A DNA stretch of 64,000 bases, taken from assembly GCF_025244845.1 (NCBI RefSeq), contig NZ_CP104264.1:2232001-2296000 (forward strand), in the 5' to 3' direction. Both the position numbers and the translations under genes were made by a program. This document shows, piece after piece, positions 1 to 10,489 of this stretch (its first letter is position 1; the number at the start of each line of letters is the position of its first letter). Source of the stretch: Arthrobacter sp. zg-Y1171. GTDB lineage: Bacteria > Actinomycetota > Actinomycetes > Actinomycetales > Micrococcaceae. The notes beneath the pieces are model-generated. The model saw nothing but the letters and a program-made list of their open reading frames with translations. It was not told the origin of the DNA and ran no database searches.

Positions 1-424
1 TCCCGCCGCCGATGGGACAACCGTGTCATTGGCGGACCTGCACGGCAGCAGCACCATCGTCTACTTCTATCCGGCCGCGGCCACGCCCGGCTGCACGAAG
101 GAGGCCTGCGACTTCCGGGACAACCTGAACAGCCTCAAGGGCGCCGGCTACACCGTCCTGGGCGTCTCCCCCGATCCGGTGGAGAAGCTGGAGAAGTTCG
201 CGGCATCCGAAAACCTGAACTTTCCGCTGCTCTCCGACGCCGACCACGCCGTGGCCGAAGCCTACGGAGCATGGGGCGAGAAGAAGAACTACGGCCGCAC
301 CTACGAAGGGCTGATCAGGTCCACCGTGGTGGTGAACCCTGAAGGCAAGGTTGCCCTCGCCCAGTACAACGTGAAGGCGACCGGGCATGTTGCCAAGCTC
401 CGGCGTGACCTGGGGCTCGACTAA
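1..424 (+). CDS. bcp: Thioredoxin-dependent thiol peroxidase (BCP/PrxQ type), 5'-truncated by window edge
   Basis: This peroxiredoxin reduces H2O2 and organic peroxides in the cytosol and is recycled by thioredoxin. The reading frame is already open at base 2, so the true start lies before the window; the GTG at 23 is an internal Val. The visible part carries the peroxidatic motif YFYPAAATPGCTKEACDF, with the peroxidatic Cys and a second Cys five residues later, as in atypical 2-Cys BCP/PrxQ proteins. The usual C-terminal STVVVNPEGKV strand and a short helix follow. Family length is about 155 residues, so about 20 are missing. The gene ends 58 bases before the tRNA-Leu gene. The family call is secure. 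Confidence 0.93.
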   Translation, partial: PAADGTTVSLADLHGSSTIVYFYPAAATPGCTKEACDFRDNLNSLKGAGYTVLGVSPDPVEKLEKFAASENLNFPLLSDADHAVAEAYGAWGEKKNYGRTYEGLIRSTVVVNPEGKVALAQYNVKATGHVAKLRRDLGLD

Positions 425-482
425 CCTCGGGTAGACTAAGACCGGTTTCCCGGCTGCGCAATACAGCAGGCAGGGGAAATCG

Positions 483-564
<82 letters not shown>

Positions 565-573
565 CCGGATATC

Positions 574-604
574 AAAGCCCCGGTCTTCGGACCGGGGCTT
601 TTTT
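574..604 (+). terminator. Intrinsic terminator after tRNA-Leu
   Basis: Stem GCCCCGGTC (577-585), UUCG tetraloop, stem GACCGGGGC (590-598), then six T (599-604), with an A-run before the stem. This is a textbook Rho-independent terminator. Confidence 0.95.
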
Positions 605-802
605 CATGCCCGGGCTCATCGCCCGCGGCCCCGGCGTTGCCGAATCGTGACCACGCCGACGGTGACGAATGTCACGTAACAGAAACACTTCCGCATTAGG
701 CTCTGTCCATACGTGTGCGTCCAACAGACGCATCCGGGCCGGCTTTCCGGCCGCAGGCAGCACTCGCATAGCGTTCATCCGCCCTTGAGGAGTACCCAAA
801 AC

Positions 803-2497
803 ATGTTTTCAGCAGACAGTGTCCGGAAAGGCCGGTCCGCGAAGAAGCGCGCGTCCGCCCTTACCGCCGGCCTCGCCCTGAGCGCGCTTGTGCTTTCGGG
901 CTGCGCCCAAAGCAACCGCGAGGAAGGGGCCGACGGCGGCTCCAGTGACGTCGACGGCACCTTCGTTTTCGCCGCTTCATCCGATCCCAAATCCCTGGAC
1001 CCCGCCTTCGCGTCCGACGGCGAGTCCTTCCGCGTCAGCCGCCAGATCTTCGAAGGCCTTGTCGGCGTCGAACCCGGCACCGCGGACCCGGCCCCGCTGC
1101 TGGCGAAGTCGTGGGAGGCTTCGGAAGACGGCATGACCTACACGTTCGACCTCGAAGAGGGCGTCAAGTTCCACGACGGCACCGATTTCAATGCCGAAGC
1201 AGTCTGCGCCAACTTTGACCGCTGGTACAACTTCACCGGCATCCAGCAGGCCGAAAGCCAGGCCTACTACTACGGCATGCTGTTCAAGGGCTTCTCGGAC
1301 ACACCCGAAGAGGCAACCTACAAGTCCTGCGAAGCGACCTCGGATGCCGAAGCCGTGATTACGCTGAACAAGCCCTTCGCCGGCTTTGTTGCCGCGCTCT
1401 CGCTGCCTGCCTTCAGCATGCAGAGCCCGGCCGCCCTGGAGGAATTCGGCGCCAACAACTCCTCGGGCACGGCCGAAGCCCCCGAGCTGACCGAATACGC
1501 CAAGGAACACCCCACCGGCACCGGTCCCTACAAGTTCGACGGCTGGGACGTGGGCAACCAGCTCACACTGTCCCTGAACGAGGATTACTGGGGCGGCGAC
1601 GACGCCCAGGTCACCGACATCATCTTCCGCGTCATCGACGATCCGCAGGCCCGCCGCCAGTCGCTGGAGTCCGGCGACATTGACGGCTACGACCTCGTGG
1701 CCCCCGCCGACACCGAGGCACTGGCCGACGCCGGCTTCAAGGTGATCCCGCGCGATCCGTTCACCATCCTGTACCTGGGCATCAACCAGCAGGTGCCCGA
1801 GCTGGCCGACCCCAAGGTCCGCCAGGCCATTGCGCACGCCATCGACAAGGAAGCACTGGTCAGCCAGACCCTGCCCGAGGGCACCAAGGTGGCCACCCAG
1901 TTCATCCCCGACGTCGTCAACGGCTACAACGAAGACGTCACCACGTACGAATACGACCCGGCAAAGGCCAAGTCCCTGCTGGCCGAAGCCGGCTACCCGG
2001 ACGGTTTCACCGTGCAGTTCAACTACCCCACCGGCGTCTCCCGGCCGTACATGCCGACGCCTGAGCAGGTCTTCACCAACCTGAGCGCGCAGCTGGCCGA
2101 AGTCGGCATCACGGTCACCCCCCAGTCGGACAAGTGGTCCCCGGACTACCTCGACCGCGTGCAGGCAGGCTCCGATCACGGCCTGCACCTGCTGGGCTGG
2201 ACCGGAGACTACAACGACACGGACAACTTCGTAGGCGTGTTCTTCGGCCAGGAGAAGCCCGAGTTCGGCTTCAACAACCCGGAGATCTTCAGCGCGCTGG
2301 AAGAGGCACGCCAGGTTTCCACCCTCGAGGAGCAGACTCCGCTCTACGAGCAGATCAATGAGGACATCGCCCAGTTCGTGCCGGCCATCCCGCTGGCACA
2401 CCCGGCGCCGTCGCTCGCCTTCTCCGAGCGGGTCGAGTCCTACCCGGCCAGCCCGGTGAACGACGAAGTCTTCAGCGAAATCAAGCTCTCCAAGTAA
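803..2497 (+). CDS. Peptide ABC transporter substrate-binding lipoprotein (family 5), first copy
   Basis: This extracytoplasmic solute receptor delivers oligopeptides (or another family 5 ligand) to the permeases encoded directly downstream. ATG at 803 was chosen over the upstream GTG at 713 because GAGGAG precedes it and it starts directly with a signal peptide. A basic n-region (RKGRSAKKR) and hydrophobic core lead to lipobox LSGC with Cys34 as the lipidated residue. The mature part shows SBP family 5 marks: DPKSLDPAF, TYTFDLEEGVKFHDGTDFNAE, HPTGTGPYKF and VRQAIAHAIDK. The product is 564 residues, normal for the family. A long hairpin separates it from the permease genes. The protein at 7052 is a clear paralogue. 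Ligand is inferred from family only. Confidence 0.93.
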   Translation: MFSADSVRKGRSAKKRASALTAGLALSALVLSGCAQSNREEGADGGSSDVDGTFVFAASSDPKSLDPAFASDGESFRVSRQIFEGLVGVEPGTADPAPLLAKSWEASEDGMTYTFDLEEGVKFHDGTDFNAEAVCANFDRWYNFTGIQQAESQAYYYGMLFKGFSDTPEEATYKSCEATSDAEAVITLNKPFAGFVAALSLPAFSMQSPAALEEFGANNSSGTAEAPELTEYAKEHPTGTGPYKFDGWDVGNQLTLSLNEDYWGGDDAQVTDIIFRVIDDPQARRQSLESGDIDGYDLVAPADTEALADAGFKVIPRDPFTILYLGINQQVPELADPKVRQAIAHAIDKEALVSQTLPEGTKVATQFIPDVVNGYNEDVTTYEYDPAKAKSLLAEAGYPDGFTVQFNYPTGVSRPYMPTPEQVFTNLSAQLAEVGITVTPQSDKWSPDYLDRVQAGSDHGLHLLGWTGDYNDTDNFVGVFFGQEKPEFGFNNPEIFSALEEARQVSTLEEQTPLYEQINEDIAQFVPAIPLAHPAPSLAFSERVESYPASPVNDEVFSEIKLSK

Positions 2498-2506
2498 CAC
2501 CTAAGC

Positions 2507-2540
2507 GGAGGCCGGGGACCCCGCGGGGTCCCCGGCCTCC
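2507..2540 (+). terminator. 16-bp hairpin between receptor and permease genes
   Basis: A perfect stem GGAGGCCGGGGACCCC / GGGGTCCCCGGCCTCC with a 2-nt tip lies 10 bases after the receptor stop. No T-run follows. It is likely a partial terminator or an mRNA 3'-end protector that lets the receptor be made in excess over the permeases, as in many binding-protein operons. That role is inferred. Confidence 0.6.
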
Positions 2541-2599
2541 TACGCGCCTCGACTTTTCCTCCCCAGATCCTCCAGCCCCACGGCTGGGAAAGGACACTC

Positions 2600-3604
2600 G
2601 TGCTACGAGTCATCGGCAAACGCCTTCTTATGCTGATCCCCACCCTGATCGGCCTTTCGATCCTGCTGTTCCTGTGGGTCCGCAACCTGCCCGGCGGTCC
2701 GGCCACCGCCCTGCTCGGTGACAAGGCCTCCCCCGAAGCCATCGCCAACATCAACAAGGCCTACGGCTTTGACCGCCCGCTGATCGAGCAGTACTTCACC
2801 TATGTCGGAAAGCTGCTTAAGGGCGACTTCGGTACCTCAATCGTCACCGGGCGCCCGGTGCTGGAGGAATTCGCCACCCGCTTTCCCGCCACCGTGGAGC
2901 TGGCGGTCGTGGCGCTTATCTTCGCGATCGGCATCGGCATCCCGCTGGGTTATCTGGCCGCCCGCCACTACGGACGTTTCTGGGACCACTCCTCGGTGGT
3001 CCTGTCCCTGATCGGCATCACCGTCCCGGTGTTCTTCCTCGCCTTCATCCTCAAATGGGTGCTGGCCATCCAGCTGGGCTGGTTCCCCACCGACGGGCGC
3101 CAGGATCCGCGCATCGATGCCACGCATGTTACCGACTTCTACGTTTTGGACGGTCTGCTCACCCGGGAATGGGACGCGTCCTGGGACGCCGTCATGCATC
3201 TGGTGCTTCCCGCCATCGCCCTCGGGACCATTCCGCTGGCGATCATCGTGCGCATTACCAGGGCATCGGTCCTGGAGGTCCAGGGCGCCGACTATGTCCG
3301 CACGGCCCGCGCCAAAGGATTGATGGAGAAGACCATCCGCGGCCGTTTTGTGCTGCGCAACGCCATGCTGCCGGTAACCACCACCATCGGCCTGCAGACC
3401 GGCCTGCTGATCTCCGGCGCAGTGCTGACCGAGACCGTCTTCGCGTTCAGCGGTATCGGCAGGTTCCTGAGGGACGCGATCTTCGCCCTCGACTATCCCG
3501 TCCTGCAGGGATTCATTGTCTTCATTGCCGTGGCGTATTCACTGATCAACCTGCTGGTTGACGTGTCCTACGGCTTCATCGATCCAAGGGTGCGTGTCCA
3601 GTGA
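2600..3604 (+). CDS. Peptide ABC transporter permease, DppB-like
   Basis: This inner-membrane subunit lines the import channel together with the next gene product. The GTG start at 2600 follows GGAAAGGA. The 334-residue protein begins MLRVIGKRLLMLIPTLIG, the typical DppB/OppB first segment, and has about six membrane spans. It carries the cytoplasmic EAA loop around EVQGADYVRTARAKGL, which docks the ATPase. The C-terminus DVSYGFIDPRVRV is typical of the subfamily. Its TGA overlaps the GTG of the next gene by 4 bases (GTGA), indicating translational coupling. The ATPase of the system is not in this operon but on the other strand at 5205. Confidence 0.93.
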   Translation: MLRVIGKRLLMLIPTLIGLSILLFLWVRNLPGGPATALLGDKASPEAIANINKAYGFDRPLIEQYFTYVGKLLKGDFGTSIVTGRPVLEEFATRFPATVELAVVALIFAIGIGIPLGYLAARHYGRFWDHSSVVLSLIGITVPVFFLAFILKWVLAIQLGWFPTDGRQDPRIDATHVTDFYVLDGLLTREWDASWDAVMHLVLPAIALGTIPLAIIVRITRASVLEVQGADYVRTARAKGLMEKTIRGRFVLRNAMLPVTTTIGLQTGLLISGAVLTETVFAFSGIGRFLRDAIFALDYPVLQGFIVFIAVAYSLINLLVDVSYGFIDPRVRVQ

Positions 3605-4545
3605 GTACTACTCTGCCCCCCGCAGCCGGCGGGTCCATCCTTCCCGACGGTGCTCCCACCGCCAAGCCCGCCACCGGAAGCGGGATGTGGAAAGACGCTT
3701 TCCGCCGCCTGCGCCGCAACCCTGCCGCCGTCGCCGGCGCCGTCATCGTGGGGCTGTTCATATTGGTGGCCATCCTCGCCCCGCTGCTTGCCCCCTTTGG
3801 CGGCGACGACCTCCCCGGCCGTACGGAGATCACCCCCACGAACATCCCCGGACCGGGAGACATTGACGGTTATCCCCTGGGCCTGGACCGTTTCGGCGGC
3901 GATGTCCTCTCCAAGCTGATCTGGGGTGCCCGCGCGTCGCTGATCATCGGCGTAGTGTCCACGGCGCTGGGCCTGGCCGGCGGAGTGCTGCTCGGGGTCA
4001 TCGCCGGCGGCCTGGGCGGCTGGGTGGACAGCGTGATCATGCGCTTCGTCGACATCCTGCTCTCCGTACCGAACCTGCTGCTCGCCGTCAGCATTGCCGC
4101 CCTCCTGGGCCAAAGTTCCCTGGCAATCATGATTGCCATCGGTGTCTCACAGGTACCTATCTTCGCCCGGCTCCTGCGGTCGTCAATGATCTCCCAGCGC
4201 AGCGCCGACTACATCCTGTCTGCGCAGACCCTGGGGCTAAGCCGGCGGACCATCACCATGAGCCACCTGCTGCCCAACAGCATGGGTCCGCTGATCGTGC
4301 AGGCCACCCTCACCCTGGCGACAGCGGTCATCGACGCCGCCGCGCTGGCCTTCCTGGGCCTCGGCGGCGGCCTGCCGCAGACCGCCGAGTGGGGCCGGAT
4401 GCTTACCTACGCACAGGCCGAACTGGCCGTGGCACCGCAGCTGGCCTTCCTCCCCGGCATCTGCATTGCCATCACCGCGCTTGGCTTCACCCTGCTGGGC
4501 GAGTCCCTCCGTGAGGCCTTGGACCCCAAGACACGGCGAAAGTAA
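3601..4545 (+). CDS. Peptide ABC transporter permease, DppC-like
   Basis: This is the second channel subunit of the peptide importer (314 residues). It overlaps the DppB-like gene by 4 bases. A cytoplasmic N-terminal tail of about 30 residues leads to RRNPAAVAGAVIVGLFILVAILAP, the conserved OppC_N segment. An EAA loop follows (QRSADYILSAQTLGLSRRTITMSHLLPN), then the DppC-type end LGESLREALDPK. A strong bidirectional terminator follows, so the operon is receptor-permease-permease. Confidence 0.93.
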   Translation: MSTTLPPAAGGSILPDGAPTAKPATGSGMWKDAFRRLRRNPAAVAGAVIVGLFILVAILAPLLAPFGGDDLPGRTEITPTNIPGPGDIDGYPLGLDRFGGDVLSKLIWGARASLIIGVVSTALGLAGGVLLGVIAGGLGGWVDSVIMRFVDILLSVPNLLLAVSIAALLGQSSLAIMIAIGVSQVPIFARLLRSSMISQRSADYILSAQTLGLSRRTITMSHLLPNSMGPLIVQATLTLATAVIDAAALAFLGLGGGLPQTAEWGRMLTYAQAELAVAPQLAFLPGICIAITALGFTLLGESLREALDPKTRRK

Positions 4546-4571
4546 CCAGCGCGGACGGCAATGCCTCCGTC

Positions 4572-4611
4572 AACGAAGAAGGGCCCTCCGTTTGGAGGGC
4601 CCTTCTTCGTT
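4572..4611. terminator. Bidirectional terminator between convergent transporter transcripts
   Basis: An 18-bp perfect stem (4572-4589 with 4594-4611) with a GTTT loop ends in AAC.AAGAAG / CTTCTTCGTT. It lies between the permease gene (+) and the TPR gene (-) and can serve both strands. Confidence 0.85.
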
Positions 4612-4665
4612 GACCGGCTTCGTTGGCCCGGCGTCGTAGGCCGGCTTGGTTAGCCGGGTACGGGT

Positions 4666-5202
4666 TTAGGCGGGGTGGCCGGCCCCGCCGTCGAGCGAAG
4701 CGAGGTAAGCCGCGTTGCCGTGCAGCGCCGGGAGATACCGTTCCAGGTCTTCCGAGGAAACATTCTCCGCGAGCAGGACCAGGAGACCGGCGAGCGCCGC
4801 GTTCGCCTTGCCCGCGGCATGCAGGGTCAGGGCCTCGAAGACCCCCAGCGACACTGATCCGGGAAAGCTCTGCCGGGCGCGGGCGAAGACCGCCAGCGAT
4901 TCCTCCGAGCGCCCGAGCAGCCGCAGGGTGCTGCCGTACTGCAGATAGCAGCGCCGCAGCACGTCGCCTTCCAGGCCCAGTGCCAGCGCCTGTTCGTAGT
5001 ATCCGGCAGCCGTTGCCTCTTCCCCTGCCGTGTCATAGGCGCCGCCCACTTCATAGCGGACGCGGGCATTGTCCGGATAGCGGTCCCGGACATCCAGCAG
5101 CGCCGCGATGGTGGGGGCCATGTCCTCCCGGTTCCGGGCTGCGAACAGCTGCCGCAGCTCTGCTTCCAGGTCCGCTGCGGAACCCGCCGGCGTTTCAGCC
5201 AT
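4666..5202 (-). CDS. Tetratricopeptide-repeat protein next to peptide transporter ATPase
   Basis: This is a 178-residue soluble all-helical protein without signal peptide or membrane span. Helix pairs fit TPR units, for example RYPDNARVRYEVGGAYDTAGEEATAAGYYEQALALG, then YLQYGSTLRLLGRSEESLAVFARARQSFPGS. It resembles the short TPR_5 family found in many actinobacteria. Its ATG is 2 bases after the TGA of the ATPase gene, so the two are translated from one message. A role as a partner of the transporter ATPase is an inference from position only; no biochemical function is established here. Confidence 0.8.
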   Translation of the reverse strand: MAETPAGSAADLEAELRQLFAARNREDMAPTIAALLDVRDRYPDNARVRYEVGGAYDTAGEEATAAGYYEQALALGLEGDVLRRCYLQYGSTLRLLGRSEESLAVFARARQSFPGSVSLGVFEALTLHAAGKANAALAGLLVLLAENVSSEDLERYLPALHGNAAYLASLDGGAGHPA

Positions 5203-5204
5203 GG

Positions 5205-6926
<1,722 letters not shown>

Positions 6927-7051
6927 TTCCCCATCCTGCCCCACTCGCGCCCCTTGTGACGCGTGTCTCACAGCGGTTTACCGGTTTTTAATCATTTAGA
7001 ATGAAGAATCACTGAAAAATGAGGGATGGAGCGTCCCGGAGGAGTATTACC

Positions 7052-8776
7052 GTGACCAAATCCGGCACCGCTAAATCCGGCCCTGCCAAAGATCCAGGCA
7101 CCGGATCCGGCGCTCCCGCCCTTTCCCGACGCTCCGTCATCCGTGCCGGCGCGGTGGCTGCGGCGTTTATGCTCGCCGGCTGCACTGCCGAAGCTGATTC
7201 TCCCTCCCCCACTCCCACACCCACGGCAACCGGTCCGGCGGGCCCCAATGAGCGGTTCACCTTTGCGACGGCGGCCCGCCCGGTCACGTTGGATCCCGCG
7301 CTTGCTGCGGATACCGAGTCCTACCGGGTGACCCGGCAGGTCTTGGAAGGCCTGGTAGGAGTTGACGCCCTGACCTCGGCACCGATTCCCCTGCTGGCAA
7401 AGAGCTGGACCAAGTCCGAGGACCGCAGGACGTACACGTTTGACCTGCGGCGCGACGTCACGTTCCACGACGGCGAGCCCTTCAACGCAGAAGCCGTGCG
7501 CAGGAACTTCGAACGCTGGTACACGCTGCCGGAATCCGTGCGCAACGACTCCCTCATGTACAGATCCGTCTTCCGGGGGTTCTCGGACTCCCCGAAGACC
7601 GCGGTCTACCGCGAATGCGTAGTGGAGGACGAGTTCACGGTGCGGGTGGAGCTTACCGAGCCGCTCGACAGCTTCATTCCCGCCCTGGCCGCTCCGGCGT
7701 TCGCCATGTCTTCCCCGAAGGCCCTAGCTGACGCCACGGCCGATGCCCTCACCCAGGAACGCAATGGCCGGAACATCTCGGCCTACGGCGCACATCCGGT
7801 GGGCACCGGGCCGTTCCAGTTCGTCAGCTGGAACGAGGACACCGTGGAGCTGGCAGCGTACCCGGATTACTGGGGCGAAGCCGGACAGATCGGCACGGTT
7901 GTCTTCAAGACTCTTTCCAGCCCCGAGGGCCGGCTGCGGGCGCTGAAAAAGGGCGAGGTGGACGGCTATGACCTGGTAACCGTCAACGACGTCGGCGACC
8001 TGGCCCGCAACGGCCTGCAGATCCAGCAGCGGGATCCGTATTCCATCCTCTATCTGGGTATCAACTCCAATTTCCCCGGGATGGACAACGTACTGATCCG
8101 CCGGGCGGTCGCCCATGCCATCGACAAGCCCGCAGTGTTGGACGGCCTGTTCCTCAACGGCACCAAGACCGCCAACCAGTTCCTTCCGCAGAAGCTGGGC
8201 CTGACCTCCGACACCGTTGCCGGCTATGGGTACGACGTCGACAAGGCCCGTGAGCTGCTCACGGAAGCCGGCTACGACGGGCGCGAGCTGCCCTTCTACT
8301 ACCCCCGCCGCGTCACCCGCAGCTACCTGCCCGCCCCGGAACGCGTCTATGCCAGGCTCAGCAGCCAGCTCACCGCAGCCGGCTTCAATATCCGTCCGGT
8401 CCCCGTGGACTGGTCCGAGGGCTACCTCGAGAAGGTCCAGGGCAAGGAGGACCGGGCCTTCCACCTGCTGGGGCTTGCCGGGACCTACGAGGCCGGGGAC
8501 AACTTTGTCGGAACCCTGTTTGGCCGGTATACCGACGAATTTTCCTATAACGATCCCGAGGTTTTCAGCGGCATCGCAAAAGCGCGGAGCCTCGTGGAAG
8601 GCCAGGAACAGACCGACGCCTACCGGGCCATTACCGACCGGATTGCCGAACGCGTGCCGGCGGTTCCCCTCGCCTTCCCGATTTCCGCCCTCGCGCTGTC
8701 TCCCCGCGTGGCCGGCTATCCCACCAGCCCCGTCCTCCACGAAGTGTTCAACCGGATAACGCTGGCCGATCGCTGA
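7052..8776 (+). CDS. Peptide ABC transporter substrate-binding lipoprotein (family 5), second copy
   Basis: This is a second extracytoplasmic receptor of the same family as the protein at 803, with parallel motifs ([67 protein letters not shown]). GTG at 7052, seven bases after GGAGGAG, was chosen. The signal has a twin-arginine look (SRRSVIR, residues 25-31) before lipobox MLAGC with Cys44, unlike the first copy, which looks Sec-type. A Thr/Pro-rich spacer follows the Cys. The length is 574 residues. No permeases lie beside it, so it probably shares the permease pair upstream and broadens the substrate range. Confidence 0.91.
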   Translation: MTKSGTAKSGPAKDPGTGSGAPALSRRSVIRAGAVAAAFMLAGCTAEADSPSPTPTPTATGPAGPNERFTFATAARPVTLDPALAADTESYRVTRQVLEGLVGVDALTSAPIPLLAKSWTKSEDRRTYTFDLRRDVTFHDGEPFNAEAVRRNFERWYTLPESVRNDSLMYRSVFRGFSDSPKTAVYRECVVEDEFTVRVELTEPLDSFIPALAAPAFAMSSPKALADATADALTQERNGRNISAYGAHPVGTGPFQFVSWNEDTVELAAYPDYWGEAGQIGTVVFKTLSSPEGRLRALKKGEVDGYDLVTVNDVGDLARNGLQIQQRDPYSILYLGINSNFPGMDNVLIRRAVAHAIDKPAVLDGLFLNGTKTANQFLPQKLGLTSDTVAGYGYDVDKARELLTEAGYDGRELPFYYPRRVTRSYLPAPERVYARLSSQLTAAGFNIRPVPVDWSEGYLEKVQGKEDRAFHLLGLAGTYEAGDNFVGTLFGRYTDEFSYNDPEVFSGIAKARSLVEGQEQTDAYRAITDRIAERVPAVPLAFPISALALSPRVAGYPTSPVLHEVFNRITLADR

Positions 8777-8880
8777 GTCCGGCCCCTCCCGCGGAAGGGC
8801 TACGTGCAGCGATAATTTTAGGAAGACATGTGGTCGGGGATACGCTTCTAGGGCTAGCGCCCACGCGACTGGAGAACAAG

Positions 8881-10371
8881 TTGACTGCTAATAGCCCGGC
8901 GGATAATTCCGCAACGAAAACTGATGTACTGCTGATCGGCGGCGGCATCATGAGCGCCACCCTTGGTGCGTTCCTGAAGCAACTCCAGCCCGATTGGGAC
9001 ATTTCCCTCTACGAGCGCCTTGACCGGGCGGGGCTGGAAAGCTCCGATCCCTGGAACAACGCGGGAACCGGCCACGCCGCGCTCTGCGAACTGAACTACA
9101 GCCCGGCCGCGGCCGACGGCTCCGTTGACCCGGCGAAGGCGGTGGGCATCAACGAGCAGTTCCAGGTTTCCCGGCAGTTCTGGTCGCATCTGGTGTCTGC
9201 AGGCCACATCTCCAACAACTTCATCAACCCGCTGCCGCACATGAGCTTCGTCTGGGGTGACGCGCATTCCGAGTACCTGCGCCGCCGCTACGAGTCGCTG
9301 AGCGCACAGCCCCTGTTCAAGACCATGGAGTTCTCCGAGGACCCGGCCAAACTGGCTGAATGGGCACCCCTGATCATGGAAGGCCGCGACCCGTCACAGC
9401 GCGTCGCTGCCTCGCGCGTCGCCGGAGGCACCGACGTCGACTTCGGTGCGCTGACCCGCGAACTGACCAACTACCTCGGCGCCAACGGCGTGAACCTGCA
9501 CTTCGGCCACGAGGTCGGCAACGTGTCCCGCTCTTCCACCGGCGGCTGGGATGTGAAGGTCAAGGACCGTGCCAGCGGCACCACCCGCACCGTCTCCGCC
9601 CGCTTCGTCTTCATCGGCGGCGGCGGCGGAGCCCTGCACCTGCTCCAGGCATCCGGCATCCCCGAGGGCAAGGGCTTCGGCGGCTTCCCGGTCTCCGGCC
9701 AGTTCCTGCGCTCCACGGACGATTCGATCATTTCCCGGCACAACGCCAAGGTGTACGGCCAGGCCTCGGTCGGCGCCCCGCCCATGTCCGTGCCCCACCT
9801 GGACACCCGCTTCGTGAACGGGAAGCGTTCGCTGCTGTTCGGCCCGTACGGCGGCTTCTCCCCCAAGTTCCTGAAGACCGGTTCCTACCTGGACCTGCCC
9901 CTTTCGGTCCGGCCGTCCAACCTGGTGCCCATGCTGGGTGTAGCCAAGGACAACATGAGCCTGGTCAAGTACCTCGTCACCGAGGTGATGAAGACCCGCG
10001 AAGGCAAGACGCAGGCACTCCAGGAATTCATGCCTTCGGCGAAGACCGAGGGCTGGGACCTCATCACGGCAGGCCAGCGCGTGCAGGTGATCAAGAAGGA
10101 TCCGAAGAAGGGCGGTGTGCTGCAGTTCGGCACCGAACTCATCACTGCTGCCGACGGCTCCATCGGAGCCCTGCTGGGTGCTTCACCCGGCGCTTCCACG
10201 GCACCGCCCATCATGATCAACCTGCTCAAGCGCGCCTTCCCCCGCCAGTTCGACGGCTGGGAGCCGAAGATCAAGGAAATGATCCCGGGCTACGGCGTAA
10301 AGCTCAATGAGAACGAGCAGTTGGCGGCAGAGATTGAAGCCGACACCAACAAGGTCCTGGGACTTTCCTAG
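8881..10371 (+). CDS. mqo: Malate:quinone oxidoreductase
   Basis: This FAD-dependent, peripheral membrane enzyme oxidises malate to oxaloacetate and passes electrons to the quinone pool. The N-terminus [19 protein letters not shown] is the FAD-binding fold. Further family marks are [53 protein letters not shown] and [16 protein letters not shown] chose TTG at 8881, six bases after GGAG, giving 496 residues with an N-terminus like that of corynebacterial Mqo. GTG at 8830, also with a plausible AGGAAG, would add 17 residues. It stands alone with a hairpin after the stop. Confidence 0.96.
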   Translation: MTANSPADNSATKTDVLLIGGGIMSATLGAFLKQLQPDWDISLYERLDRAGLESSDPWNNAGTGHAALCELNYSPAAADGSVDPAKAVGINEQFQVSRQFWSHLVSAGHISNNFINPLPHMSFVWGDAHSEYLRRRYESLSAQPLFKTMEFSEDPAKLAEWAPLIMEGRDPSQRVAASRVAGGTDVDFGALTRELTNYLGANGVNLHFGHEVGNVSRSSTGGWDVKVKDRASGTTRTVSARFVFIGGGGGALHLLQASGIPEGKGFGGFPVSGQFLRSTDDSIISRHNAKVYGQASVGAPPMSVPHLDTRFVNGKRSLLFGPYGGFSPKFLKTGSYLDLPLSVRPSNLVPMLGVAKDNMSLVKYLVTEVMKTREGKTQALQEFMPSAKTEGWDLITAGQRVQVIKKDPKKGGVLQFGTELITAADGSIGALLGASPGASTAPPIMINLLKRAFPRQFDGWEPKIKEMIPGYGVKLNENEQLAAEIEADTNKVLGLS

Positions 10372-10385
10372 CACCAGTTTTATCC

Positions 10386-10422
10386 GCGGCGCAGGTTCCC
10401 CTTCCGGGAGGACCTGCGCCGC
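10386..10422 (+). terminator. Hairpin after mqo
   Basis: Stem GCGGCGCAGGT (10386-10396) pairs with ACCTGCGCCGC (10412-10422); a few inner CCC/GGG pairs extend it. There is no T-run, common for high-GC terminators. Termination is likely but not certain. Confidence 0.6.
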
Positions 10423-10489
10423 ACAGCGATTTACGACGCCGGCACAGCCGCGTCGCCCAACTCCAGTTCGCCCTTCCTAAGGCAGGATC

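Noticed and set aside
977..2500. 507-codon minus-strand frame opposite the first receptor gene
   Set aside because: Antisense shadow with no recognisable domain; the + strand gene has lipobox and family 5 motifs.
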